Below, one piece after another: positions 33,646 through 42,376 of a DNA stretch of 64,000 nt. The translations under genes were made by a program, and so were the position numbers. How positions within the stretch are numbered: the stretch's first letter is position 1; every line of letters begins with the position of its first letter. The stretch comes from Pectobacterium araliae (GTDB taxonomy: Bacteria > Pseudomonadota > Gammaproteobacteria > Enterobacterales > Enterobacteriaceae): assembly GCF_037076465.1 (NCBI RefSeq), contig NZ_AP028908.1, positions 4,599,679 to 4,663,678 on the forward strand, written 5' to 3'. The notes beneath the pieces are model-generated. The model saw only the letters and a program-made list of their open reading frames with translations. It did no database searches and was not told where the DNA came from.

Positions 33646-34482
33646 ATGAAAAAGCAGATTTTGACAGTGACTTTATTGGCCGGGTTGGCTTCCGTTTCTG
33701 GTGCTGCACAGGCAGATAAATTAGATGATATTCAGAAGGCTGGCGTAGTGAAAATCGCCGTCTTCGACAGCAATCCACCGTTTGGCTATGTCGATCCGCA
33801 GAGTAAAAAGCTGGTGGGTTATGATGTGGATATCGCAGAGGCGATTGGTAAGGCGCTGGGCGTGAAGGTTGAACTACGTGCAACCAACCCCGCTAACCGC
33901 ATTCCGCTGTTAAGCTCGCAGAAAGTCGATCTGATTGCCGCGAACTTCACTATTACCGATGAGCGCGCCAAGCAGGTTAATTTTAGTATTCCTTATTTCG
34001 CGACCGGACAAAAATTCATCGCCCGTAAAGGCGTGCTGAAAACGCCGGAAGACATCAAAACGCTGCGCATCGGCGCGGATAAAGGCACCGTGCAGGAAAT
34101 TACCCTGCGTGAGCATTACCCGACCGCCAAAGTGATTTCCTACGACGATACGCCGCTGGCCTTCGCCGCACTGCGTAACGGTAATGTTCAGGCTATCACG
34201 CAGGATGATGCCAAGCTGGTCGGTTTGCTGGCTAACGTGCCTGATGCACAGAAAGCCGAATTCGAAATTTCTCCGTTCAGCATTACCAAAGAATATCAGG
34301 GTGTTGGTATTCCGAAGGGGGAAGAGCGCCTGACGGTGAAAATTAACGATACGCTGATTAACCTGGAAAAACAGGGCGAAGCGAAGACTATCTACGATCG
34401 CTGGTTCGGGCCGAGCACAAAATCATCCCAACCGCGCGGTGACTTCACCTTTGCCCCGCTGGATCAGCAACCTAAATCCTGA
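33646..34482 (+). CDS. ABC transporter substrate-binding protein, family 3
   Basis: Periplasmic amino-acid-type binding protein, 278 residues, with a signal peptide ending at AAQA-D. The N-lobe is GVVKIAVFDSNPPFGYVDPQSKKLVGYDVDIAEAIGKALG; VDLIAANFTITDERAKQVNFSIPYF is the ligand hinge region. AGGGG lies before the ATG. Two permeases follow, with an attenuator-like hairpin between. The ligand is not identifiable. Confidence 0.9.
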   Translation: MKKQILTVTLLAGLASVSGAAQADKLDDIQKAGVVKIAVFDSNPPFGYVDPQSKKLVGYDVDIAEAIGKALGVKVELRATNPANRIPLLSSQKVDLIAANFTITDERAKQVNFSIPYFATGQKFIARKGVLKTPEDIKTLRIGADKGTVQEITLREHYPTAKVISYDDTPLAFAALRNGNVQAITQDDAKLVGLLANVPDAQKAEFEISPFSITKEYQGVGIPKGEERLTVKINDTLINLEKQGEAKTIYDRWFGPSTKSSQPRGDFTFAPLDQQPKS

Positions 34483-34511
34483 TCGCTGACGCTTTCAGTG
34501 CTATGATCCCA

Positions 34512-34537
34512 GCCCTCTGCATTGTATTGCAGGGGGC
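34512..34537 (+). promoter_or_regulatory. Hairpin between binding protein and permeases
   Basis: A 10-bp stem (GCCCTCTGCA / TGCAGGGGGC, one G-T pair) with a 6-nt loop is followed by a moderately T-rich stretch. It probably limits read-through so that more binding protein than permease is made. Confidence 0.55.
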
Positions 34538-34582
34538 ATTTCTATTTGTACCTCGTAATAATGACAAAGAGAGATAAAACGC

Positions 34583-35326
34583 ATGGATACGGCGCTGCAA
34601 TCGCTTGAATCGTGGCTGTTGGCTCCTCAATACCTCATCTGGCTGTGGCACGGTTTTCTGATCACACTGGGTCTTTCTCTCGGTACGGTCGTTCTGTCTA
34701 CGGTGTTGGGTTTTCTGCTGGCGGCGGCCAGAGACAGTCAGATTCGGGTGCTGAGCAGCGTGGTTGTGGCTTACAGTTCGCTGTTTCGTAATACGCCGCT
34801 GCTGGTGCAGCTATTTTTCTGGTATTTCGGTGCCGGGCAGTTGTTCCCCTCGGAGATGATGCAGTGGTTGAATACCTCTCATACCATCTCGTTATTGGGC
34901 ACGACATTATCGTGGCCTTCTTTTGAGTTTCTGGCGGGCTTGGCTGGGTTGACGCTCTACTCCAGCGCGTTTATTGCAGAAGAGATCCGCGCCGGTATTC
35001 GCGGCGTAGCGCGCGGGCAGAAGTACGCCGCGCAGGCTTTGGGGTTAACTGGCTTCCAGTCCATGCGTTATGTGGTGTTGCCACAGGCGCTAAAAATTGC
35101 GTTGCCGCCGCTGCTTGGGCAGTACATGAATATTGTTAAGAACTCGTCGTTGACGATGGCGATTGGTGTCGCTGAATTGTCCTACGCGTCGCGTCAGGTA
35201 GAGACGGAAACCCTGCGTACGTTTCAGGCGTTTGGCGTGGCGACGGTGTTGTACATCGTGATTATTGCGGTGATGGAAGGCTGGGGCATGTGGCGTCAGC
35301 AGCGTAGTCTGGCGGAGAGACACTAA
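34583..35326 (+). CDS. Amino acid ABC transporter permease, first
   Basis: A 247-residue permease of the polar amino acid family, with FRNTPLLVQLFFWYFGAGQLFP and the ATPase-contact loop KYAAQALGLTGFQSMRYVVLPQALKIALP. AAAGAGAG is upstream. It ends 1 bp before the next permease. Confidence 0.9.
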   Translation: MDTALQSLESWLLAPQYLIWLWHGFLITLGLSLGTVVLSTVLGFLLAAARDSQIRVLSSVVVAYSSLFRNTPLLVQLFFWYFGAGQLFPSEMMQWLNTSHTISLLGTTLSWPSFEFLAGLAGLTLYSSAFIAEEIRAGIRGVARGQKYAAQALGLTGFQSMRYVVLPQALKIALPPLLGQYMNIVKNSSLTMAIGVAELSYASRQVETETLRTFQAFGVATVLYIVIIAVMEGWGMWRQQRSLAERH

Positions 35327-35327
35327 G

Positions 35328-36056
35328 ATGGATTTTACCGTTATCACCGATAATATCGGCTATTTGATGTGGGGGACGTTCCCGGATGGCCCGCTGGGTG
35401 GCGCGGCGCTGACGCTGGTGATGAGCCTGCTGGCTGGCGTCGCCTCTGCCCTATTGGGTACAATTTTGGGCGTGGCGCTGGCGATGTCTAGGGGATGGTG
35501 GAGCGCACTGTTGGCGATGGTGCTGGGGTTCTTCCGTGCAATTCCCGTCATCATGCTGATTTTCTGGACGTACTTCCTGCTGCCGATCGTTTTTGGCGTC
35601 GATATCCCTGAAATTACTACCGTGGTTTGTGCGCTGGCGCTGATCGCCTCGGCGTATCTGGCGCATGGCGTAAAAGCTGGCATTGTCGCGATTGGGCGCG
35701 GCCAGTGGCAGGCTGGACTCTCGCTGGGATTAAGCCGTTGGCAGGTGTTGTGGCAGATTGTCCTGCCGCAGGCGCTGCGGATGATGGTGCCTTCCTTCAT
35801 TAACCAATGGATTTCTCTGATTAAAGATACCTCACTGGCCTACATTGTTGGCGTCGGCGAACTGACGTTTCTTGCTACGCAGGTCAATAACCGTAGCATG
35901 GTCTACCCGATGGAGGTTTTCCTGTTTGTCGCGCTGGTCTACTTTGTGTTTTGTCTGTCGCTGGAACTGCTGGCGAACGGGGTTAACGCCCGTTTTAGCC
36001 AGCAGGAAAAGCAGCCGAAACGCCGTTTGCTGTGGTGGCGGAATAAGCCAGCCTGA
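35328..36056 (+). CDS. Amino acid ABC transporter permease, second
   Basis: A 242-residue paralogue of the previous gene. It has FFRAIPVIMLIFWTYFLLP and the loop WQAGLSLGLSRWQVLWQIVLPQALRMMVP. The operon ends here without an ATPase gene; the next gene is an unrelated phosphatase on the other strand. Confidence 0.9.
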   Translation: MDFTVITDNIGYLMWGTFPDGPLGGAALTLVMSLLAGVASALLGTILGVALAMSRGWWSALLAMVLGFFRAIPVIMLIFWTYFLLPIVFGVDIPEITTVVCALALIASAYLAHGVKAGIVAIGRGQWQAGLSLGLSRWQVLWQIVLPQALRMMVPSFINQWISLIKDTSLAYIVGVGELTFLATQVNNRSMVYPMEVFLFVALVYFVFCLSLELLANGVNARFSQQEKQPKRRLLWWRNKPA

Positions 36057-36066
36057 GCTGGCTTTG
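36045..36066. terminator. Hairpin at the end of the second permease
   Basis: An 8-bp stem (AAGCCAGC / GCTGGCTT) with loop CTGA includes the permease stop codon and is followed by a short T-run. It lies between convergent genes. Confidence 0.5.
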
Positions 36067-36077
36067 AATGGCTGCTA

Positions 36078-36743
36078 CTACGCAGTGATGTTCCAGCCTT
36101 TTTCGCGCCAGATTTGCGGCAGTTCGCGCATATCGTCGAACATCGTGACCAGAGGGTGATGGATCGGCTGGTTATGGGGATCGGCGCAGTAATAGAACAC
36201 CGGAATACCCGCCGCGATGCCTGCCTGTACGCCAGCGGCGGAATCTTCAACCAGAATGCAGTGTTCGATGGGAAGCTGTAATTGCTCGGCGGCGTGATAC
36301 AACACCGCTGGATCGGGTTTCCACTTTTTCAGATCGTAGCCGCTGTAGAGATGGTCGCCAAACAAATCGAGCATGTGCGTCAGGCCGAGCGAATGGTGCA
36401 TCTTACTGACCGGGCCGTTGGAAACCACGGCCATCGGGACGGTGATGGACTGCACTAACTCACGTGCGCCCTCGATAGGTTGCAGATATTCATCGAACAG
36501 ACGTTTCACTTCTTGCCGAAAATGACGCTCCACCTCTTCTACCGATACGGTTAAGCCATGCTGCTGGCTGATGCGGGCAATAATCTCGTACAGCTTCACG
36601 CCCTTGTAGGTTTTTATCACCTCCTCCAGCGATAAGTTCACCCCATACGGGATGAAGATATTCACATAAGCCTGGCAACACAGCACTTCGCTATCAACCA
36701 GCGTGCCATCACAGTCGAAGAAGACGCATTCAATACGGGGCAT
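36078..36743 (-). CDS. yieH: HAD-family sugar phosphatase YieH
   Basis: Cytoplasmic HAD phosphatase; the E. coli protein acts on 6-phosphogluconate. The ATG at 36743 with AAGGA upstream gives 221 residues. HAD motif I is FFDCDGTLVDSE (nucleophile Asp near 9), motif II VVSNGP, motif III KPDPAVLYHAA, and motif IV EDSAAGVQAG. The close match to E. coli YieH and the yieH-adeP-yieE order agree with E. coli. Confidence 0.93.
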   Translation of the reverse strand: MPRIECVFFDCDGTLVDSEVLCCQAYVNIFIPYGVNLSLEEVIKTYKGVKLYEIIARISQQHGLTVSVEEVERHFRQEVKRLFDEYLQPIEGARELVQSITVPMAVVSNGPVSKMHHSLGLTHMLDLFGDHLYSGYDLKKWKPDPAVLYHAAEQLQLPIEHCILVEDSAAGVQAGIAAGIPVFYYCADPHNQPIHHPLVTMFDDMRELPQIWREKGWNITA

Positions 36744-37097
36744 GACCAATCCTTATCGATGAAATATAACGTTTTAATACTGGTGTAATTTTAGAGGGAA
36801 ACGCGGCGATGAGATTCCCGCAGGGATACCTCACACCGCGGTCGCCCCCGGTATCTCAATTCTTAAACGATCAGAATAAGATAAGCTCCTACTTTAACCA
36901 ATTGGTCCGATATTGCGACCGACAAAGCCATTTTTAGCGCTATCTTGCGTAAAATTAGGGGGATTTAACCGAGAGAAAACGATGACATTAATAGGTTCTT
37001 CTTATTCGATGAAAAAAAACGTGGGATCAACGTAAAAACGTAGAATTTTGTTATAGGATACCCGACGACAGTTATTCCCTTCTTTGGATTGTTACTC
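36744..37097. other. Divergent yieH / adeP intergenic region
   Basis: A 354-bp gap. A region near 36805-36855 has partly complementary GC-rich words (GAGATTCCC, GGGATACC, GGTATCTC) but no clean hairpin. I looked for a PurR box (ACGCAAACGTTTGCGT) and a purine riboswitch before adeP and saw neither. No gene is seen. Confidence 0.5.
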
Positions 37098-38435
37098 ATG
37101 AATAAATCACAACCCGGTTCTGCTACCGAGCAGGGTCTGCTGGAGCGCGTGTTTAAGCTTAAACAACATGGCACGACAGCACGTACGGAAACAATTGCCG
37201 GTTTCACGACGTTTTTGACGATGGTCTACATCGTTTTTGTTAACCCGCAGATTCTGGGCGTGGCGGGGATGGATACCAAAGCGGTCTTTGTAACCACCTG
37301 CCTGATTGCCGCATTCGGTAGTATTTTAATGGGTCTGCTAGCTAACCTGCCTGTAGCACTGGCTCCGGCAATGGGGCTGAATGCGTTTTTCGCTTTTGTT
37401 GTCGTTGGCGCGATGGGGCTGCCATGGCAGGTGGCGATGGGGGCGATTTTCTGGGGCGCAATCGGTTTCCTGTTATTGACCATCTTCCAGATTCGCTATT
37501 GGATGATCGCCAATATCCCGCTTAGCCTGCGTTTGGGAATTGCCAGCGGTATTGGGCTGTTCATTGCCATGATGGGCCTGAAAAACGCCGGTATTATCGT
37601 CCCTAACCCTGAAACACTGGTGACAATTGGCAACCTGACGTCACACAGCGTGCTGCTGGGGGCGCTGGGCTTTTTCATTATTGTGGCGCTGGCTTCACGT
37701 AATATTCATGCCGCAGTGCTGATCTCCATCGTGGTGACCACCTCAATTGGCCTGCTGTTGGGTGATGTTAAGTTTGCTGGCGTGTTCTCACTGCCACCGA
37801 GCGTAACGTCGGTGGTGGGTCAGGTTGATCTGGCTGGCGCGCTGAACCTTGGGATGTCCGGCATTATTTTCTCCTTCATGCTGGTAAACCTGTTTGACTC
37901 CTCCGGTACGCTGATCGGCGTGACGGATAAAGCCGGTCTGGTGGATGCACACGGTAAGTTTCCGCGTATGAAGCAGGCGCTGTATGTTGATAGCATCAGC
38001 TCTGTGGCGGGGTCGTTTATCGGAACGTCATCGGTTACGGCGTATATTGAAAGCTCTTCTGGTGTATCCGTGGGGGGACGCACCGGCCTGACCGCCGTGG
38101 TGGTGGGGCTGCTGTTCCTGCTGGTGATCTTTCTGTCACCGCTGGCGGGTATGGTGCCTGCCTATGCAGCGGCTGGCGCACTGATTTACGTGGGCGTATT
38201 GATGACGTCCAGCCTGGCACGCGTGAAGTGGGACGATTTGACCGAAGCCGTTCCTGCGTTTATTACGGCGGTGATGATGCCGTTTAGCTTCTCGATTACT
38301 GAAGGGATCGCGCTGGGCTTCATTTCTTATTGTGTGATGAAGTTGGCGACGGGGCGCTGGCGTGAAATCAGCCCTTGCGTCGTGGTGGTTGCACTGCTGT
38401 TCCTGTTGAAAATCGTGTTTATCGACGCGCATTAA
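37098..38435 (+). CDS. adeP: Adenine permease AdeP
   Basis: High-affinity adenine:H+ symporter of the AzgA-like NCS2 branch. The ATG at 37098 gives 445 residues, the same as E. coli AdeP (YieG); the upstream TTG at 37089 is not needed. Motifs: GTTARTETIAGFTTFLTMVYIVFVNP, ALAPAMGLNAFFAF, NLFDSSGTLIGVTDKAGL and SSVTAYIESSSGVSVGGRTGL. It has about 12-14 hydrophobic segments. The SD is weak. It lies next to aegA, a purine-catabolism-linked gene, a few kb away. Confidence 0.95.
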   Translation: MNKSQPGSATEQGLLERVFKLKQHGTTARTETIAGFTTFLTMVYIVFVNPQILGVAGMDTKAVFVTTCLIAAFGSILMGLLANLPVALAPAMGLNAFFAFVVVGAMGLPWQVAMGAIFWGAIGFLLLTIFQIRYWMIANIPLSLRLGIASGIGLFIAMMGLKNAGIIVPNPETLVTIGNLTSHSVLLGALGFFIIVALASRNIHAAVLISIVVTTSIGLLLGDVKFAGVFSLPPSVTSVVGQVDLAGALNLGMSGIIFSFMLVNLFDSSGTLIGVTDKAGLVDAHGKFPRMKQALYVDSISSVAGSFIGTSSVTAYIESSSGVSVGGRTGLTAVVVGLLFLLVIFLSPLAGMVPAYAAAGALIYVGVLMTSSLARVKWDDLTEAVPAFITAVMMPFSFSITEGIALGFISYCVMKLATGRWREISPCVVVVALLFLLKIVFIDAH

Positions 38436-38444
38436 TCTGTTCGT

Positions 38445-38467
38445 GGCTCCGGGTTTCCCCCGGAGCC
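38445..38467. terminator. Hairpin between convergent adeP and yieE
   Basis: A 9-bp GC-rich stem (GGCTCCGGG / CCCGGAGCC) with a TTTCC loop lies ten bp after the adeP stop. No T-run. Confidence 0.5.
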
Positions 38468-38490
38468 TCAGCCTGTGCTGAAGCGGCTGG

Positions 38491-39234
38491 CTACTGTGAT
38501 GCGGTAGAGGTGACTTTTTCTATCGTATGGCTGGTTAATTTCATATAACGCACTGACTGGCGTTGCTGCTGTAGGATTTCCCCCGCCTTTCTCATGCCCG
38601 ATGCTGATGTGTATTTCCACATGACGAGTCGGTTAAGCGTGGGAATATGAGCGCAGGCCCAGGCAAGGTAATCATCAACATCACTCATCACTTCTACGGC
38701 GGGTGTGTCGGTTGAACGTAGCCTGCCGGAGGCGGGATGAAGTTTGAGGTTATGGGGGAGATGGCTATTTGCGCCAGGCATTTTCACCAACGACTGGCGG
38801 ATGGTGCATAATTGCGTCGCCGCTTCCAGGGGATCGCGCTGGGCGTCAATCCACGCCTGTTCAGCCTGCGTTTGCGCCTGCATCTGTGGGACGGTCTGAT
38901 TCGTTGGTCTGACATGAACGATTTCGATATCCATACCGACGCTTCCCTCTTCGCTCAGGAGGATGGCAATCGTATTGCCTGCATAGCCGATGCTGAATTG
39001 GGGCAGATTAGGATCGGCAAAGTAAGGGCGCCCTTCAGGGGACACCAGCAGCGTAGGTAGCAGCGGATAACCGAAAAAATAGAACATCATCTCAGCCAGC
39101 AGCGCTCGGCTTTTCAGATAACGCTCGCGGCGTTTGGCTGAAAAACTTTGTGTCGATGAGATGAGCCTATCAGGCAGTCTTTGTAAGTCAGGAAGCGCTT
39201 CCGTGCTTGTCCACCTGACAAAATGGCAGGTCAT
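38491..39234 (-). CDS. yieE: YieE-like phosphopantetheinyl-transferase-family protein
   Basis: A 247-residue protein resembling E. coli YieE, assigned to the 4'-phosphopantetheinyl transferase superfamily that arms carrier proteins. The magnesium-binding motif reads GMDIE (100-104). The FSIxH-type motif reads FSIGYAGN, with Tyr where classical Sfp/EntD enzymes have His. The usual (W/F)xxKEA helix is replaced by IRQSLVK, leaving only the lysine. The same deviations occur in E. coli YieE, so they are ancestral. GGAG lies before the ATG. Activity and carrier target are uncertain. Confidence 0.8.
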   Translation of the reverse strand: MTCHFVRWTSTEALPDLQRLPDRLISSTQSFSAKRRERYLKSRALLAEMMFYFFGYPLLPTLLVSPEGRPYFADPNLPQFSIGYAGNTIAILLSEEGSVGMDIEIVHVRPTNQTVPQMQAQTQAEQAWIDAQRDPLEAATQLCTIRQSLVKMPGANSHLPHNLKLHPASGRLRSTDTPAVEVMSDVDDYLAWACAHIPTLNRLVMWKYTSASGMRKAGEILQQQRQSVRYMKLTSHTIEKVTSTASQ

Positions 39235-39422
39235 TGTTCACTCCGTGATCGTGATAAAAGATGGGAACCTATTAGGTACTACCAATGCATATTATCAGAC
39301 TAATATGTGATCTAAAGAAAAATCGATGGATAAATCGGCGATAATTATTAATTAGACACAACGAATTTTCTGTATTGTATGTGTTGTGGCGCTCTTTCCC
39401 TGCTCGCCACATTCCCGTCTAT

Positions 39423-39932
39423 TTAATGGTTTGACCACCCCAATGCGGAACGCTGCTGCTTTTCCAGCGTCTGCTGACGTAACTCATCCGCAGTCACTAA
39501 CCGCAGCGCTGACGTCGGACACACGCTGATGCAGGAAGGGCTAGGGGCTACATCGACGCATAAGTCGCATTTGTGGACTTCACTTTGCGTACTCTCATCA
39601 TGCGAAGCTTTCGTTACCACATTGATGGCACCGAAGGGACAGGCGACCACACAGCTTTTGCAGCCGATGCAGCGGGACTGGATAACCTGAACGCTATCCC
39701 GATCGCGCACCAGCGCATCATTTGGGCACACGCTGGCACAGGGGGCGTTCTCACACTGGCGACAAAGCACAGGGACGCTGATGCTGGCGCTTTTAATCAC
39801 TTTCAGACGGGGAAAGAAGTGAGATGGCCGTAGTTGTGCACTTTGGCCACCGCTATGCGCGACCGCGCAGGCGATCTCACAGGTGCGGCAACCGATACAT
39901 TTTTCTGCTTCGGCGATAACAAATTGATTCAT
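39423..39932 (-). CDS. HydN/YsaA-like 4Fe-4S ferredoxin-type electron carrier
   Basis: A 169-residue iron-sulfur protein with four cysteine clusters typical of HydN/DmsB-like subunits: CIGCRTCEIAC, CRQCENAPCASVCP, CIGCKSCVVACPFG and CDLC...CISVCP. There is no signal peptide, so it is cytoplasmic. Its start overlaps the aegA stop by 4 bp, so it is the second gene of an operon and likely passes electrons to or from AegA. Confidence 0.9.
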   Translation of the reverse strand: MNQFVIAEAEKCIGCRTCEIACAVAHSGGQSAQLRPSHFFPRLKVIKSASISVPVLCRQCENAPCASVCPNDALVRDRDSVQVIQSRCIGCKSCVVACPFGAINVVTKASHDESTQSEVHKCDLCVDVAPSPSCISVCPTSALRLVTADELRQQTLEKQQRSALGWSNH

Positions 39933-41953
39933 GGACGAACCTCCTCGCGGGCTGCGTTCATCTCGGGGCGCTGCGGGTGTGCGGGAATGGCTCCAGTGAC
40001 GGCGGTCAGCCCCATCGTCGCAATCATTCCCAATGCGGCTTTGCGCCCGTCGGCAATGGCGGTCACGACCAGATCGGCACCGCGTACGGCATCACCACCA
40101 GCAAAAATACGCGGATGATTAGTCTGGCAAGGTATCTGGCTATCAAGCGGGGCGGTGATGTATCCCCAGTTATCCAGACCGATGTCGGCCTCTTCCAGCC
40201 ACGGCATTCTGTGTGATTGAAAACCAAATGCGGTTATCACGGCTTCTGCGGGCTGCACGAATTCTGAACCAGGGATCGGGCGCGGGCGACGACGGCCACT
40301 AACATCAGGCTCGCCTAGTTCGGTACGAACCAGGCTAATCCCACACACCTCGCCCTGTTCATTGAGGCAGATTTTTTGTGGCTGGACGTTAAACATGAAC
40401 TCTACGCCTTCTTCGCGGGAGTTTTTCACCTCTTTTTTTGAACCGGGCATGTTGGCTTCATCACGACGATAGGCACAGGTTACAGATATCGCACCTTGGC
40501 GAACGGACGTGCGCAGGCAGTCCATCGCGGTATCCCCACCGCCGAGCACGACGACGCGTTTGCCTGCCATCGAGATATAGGGCTCATTGTCTAATTCAGG
40601 TAGCCCCATAACGTGTTTGGTATTGGCGATCAGGAAGGGAAGCGCATCGAAAACACCGGGAGCCTCTTCATTATCAATATTGGCCTTCATGGAACGGTAG
40701 GTGCCCACACCGAGGAAAACGGTGTCATAGTCGTCCAGAAGCTGAGCCAGAGAAATGTCTTTCCCCACTTCGGTATTCAGTTGGAAGTCGATGCCCATGG
40801 CGCTGAACACTTCATGACGATGAATCAGGACGTTTTTGTCCAGTTTGAACGACGGAATCCCAAACGTGAGCAGGCCACCAATTTCCGGGTGACGATCGAA
40901 CACGACGGCTTGCACGCCGTTGCGTGCTAACACATCAGCACAGGCTAACCCTGCCGGGCCAGCACCGACGATCGCGGCACGCTTTCCGCTGGGAACGACA
41001 CGCGTCATATCGGGCGACCAGCCCATTTCCATCGCGGTGTCGGTAATGTAGCGCTCAACGTTACCGATGGTGATCGCACCATATTCTTTTCCCAGCGTAC
41101 AGGCGCCTTCGCATAGCCGATCCTGTGGACACACCCGACCACAGATCTCCGGCAGGCTGCTGGTTTGATGCGAGAGCTCTACGGCTTCAAGAATGCGACC
41201 TTGTTTTGCCAGACTCAGCAATTCGGGAATATTGTTATGCAGCGGGCAGGTCCACTCGCAGATCGCGCGTTTGCCACAGGAAAGGCAGCGGTCAGCCTGA
41301 TCTTCCGTCTGCTGCATGGAGAAGCCATGATAGATTTCATCAAACGTGGAGGTTCTCTGCGTCAGCGGTTTTTTCTCCGCATCCCGGCGCGGCCAGTTTT
41401 TTCTTTTACTGAGTGGATTAGTCGTTAGCGCTTTCAGCACGGGCGTTTCACGCTGCCAATGGGAAGCTGAACGTTGCGCCATCACCTGTTGTTTCTCCTG
41501 ACGACGGGCAGCTAGCGTTTGTTCACTGACTAACTGCAATGCCTGAGTTGGGCAGGCTTCCACACACGCTTGTCCTTCTGGGCGGTCGGCGCAGAGATCG
41601 CATTTATGAGCGATGGTGCTGTTGTCCACAGAGTTTGTCACCATGGACATCGCGCCGAACGGGCAAGCCAGCACACAGCTTTTGCAACCGATGCACTTTT
41701 CCTGAACGAGCTGAATACTATTGTCTTTTCTGATCAAGGCCTGCGTTGGACACACGCTGGCGCAGGGGGCATCTTCACAGTGACGGCATGTCACGGCAGC
41801 CCGAAGTGTTGGCGTATTGAATGCCTTGATTCTGGGTTGAAATACCGTGGTGCTATCTGGATAACGGTCGTCATTGTGTGAAATCACACAGGCTATTTCA
41901 CATGCATGGCACCCCATACAGTCTTGAGTACTGGCAATAACAAATCGGTTCAT
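39929..41953 (-). CDS. aegA: AegA-like ferredoxin / glutamate-synthase-small-chain-type oxidoreductase
   Basis: A 674-residue fusion. The first 165 residues carry four HydN-like cysteine clusters (CMGCHACEIAC, CRHCEDAPCASVCP, CIGCKSCVLACPFG, CDLC). The rest resembles the GltD / NADPH-dependent flavoprotein: a double cluster (CLSCGKRAICEWTCPLHN, CGRVCPQDRLCEGACT), an FAD-binding AAIVGAGPAGLACADVL near 330, and an NADPH-binding VVVLGGGDTAMDC near 460. It is close to E. coli AegA, which is linked to anaerobic urate breakdown. AAAAGG lies upstream. With adeP nearby, a purine theme is plausible. Confidence 0.93.
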   Translation of the reverse strand: MNRFVIASTQDCMGCHACEIACVISHNDDRYPDSTTVFQPRIKAFNTPTLRAAVTCRHCEDAPCASVCPTQALIRKDNSIQLVQEKCIGCKSCVLACPFGAMSMVTNSVDNSTIAHKCDLCADRPEGQACVEACPTQALQLVSEQTLAARRQEKQQVMAQRSASHWQRETPVLKALTTNPLSKRKNWPRRDAEKKPLTQRTSTFDEIYHGFSMQQTEDQADRCLSCGKRAICEWTCPLHNNIPELLSLAKQGRILEAVELSHQTSSLPEICGRVCPQDRLCEGACTLGKEYGAITIGNVERYITDTAMEMGWSPDMTRVVPSGKRAAIVGAGPAGLACADVLARNGVQAVVFDRHPEIGGLLTFGIPSFKLDKNVLIHRHEVFSAMGIDFQLNTEVGKDISLAQLLDDYDTVFLGVGTYRSMKANIDNEEAPGVFDALPFLIANTKHVMGLPELDNEPYISMAGKRVVVLGGGDTAMDCLRTSVRQGAISVTCAYRRDEANMPGSKKEVKNSREEGVEFMFNVQPQKICLNEQGEVCGISLVRTELGEPDVSGRRRPRPIPGSEFVQPAEAVITAFGFQSHRMPWLEEADIGLDNWGYITAPLDSQIPCQTNHPRIFAGGDAVRGADLVVTAIADGRKAALGMIATMGLTAVTGAIPAHPQRPEMNAAREEVRP

Positions 41954-42376
41954 TACCTTTTCCCACCCTAGATCCCTCGATCGTGGCCTTTATCCTAATC
42001 GCTGGATAACACGCTGACCTTGATATAGAGCAGGTAAAAAGTCGGTTAATGTTAAATTGCATCCGTGTTATTAACGAAATTATTGAATCGTTTCAGTAAG
42101 TTGTAATGTTACTGGTAAGTAATATCTTTGTGCCTTATGGCCTTGTTTTTAATGTGGTTTATTTCGGGTAAATATTCTAGTTTTCATTATTTTTGATGAA
42201 ATAACTCGTTACTTTTACTTATGCACCTCATAATATCGAGCGCTATTTACATGCAGCAAAACATTGTTGCATCAAAATAATGTTGCTGCTAAATAACGTG
42301 TTTTACGGCATTTTCATTATGAATCAATAACAGGGCTTTGCTCAGGGTTAATGGATTGTCACTAAGGGATAGTGTT
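41954..42376. other. Divergent aegA / CsgG-like lipoprotein intergenic region
   Basis: A 423-bp A/T-rich gap. It contains a near-perfect inverted repeat around 42252-42271 (TGCAGCAA ... TTGTTGCA). I saw no FNR box (TTGAT-N4-ATCAA), which might have been expected for aegA. No gene is seen. Confidence 0.5.

Noticed and set aside
36744..37097. Purine riboswitch or PurR box before adeP
   Set aside because: Neither the conserved riboswitch core nor the PurR palindrome could be seen.
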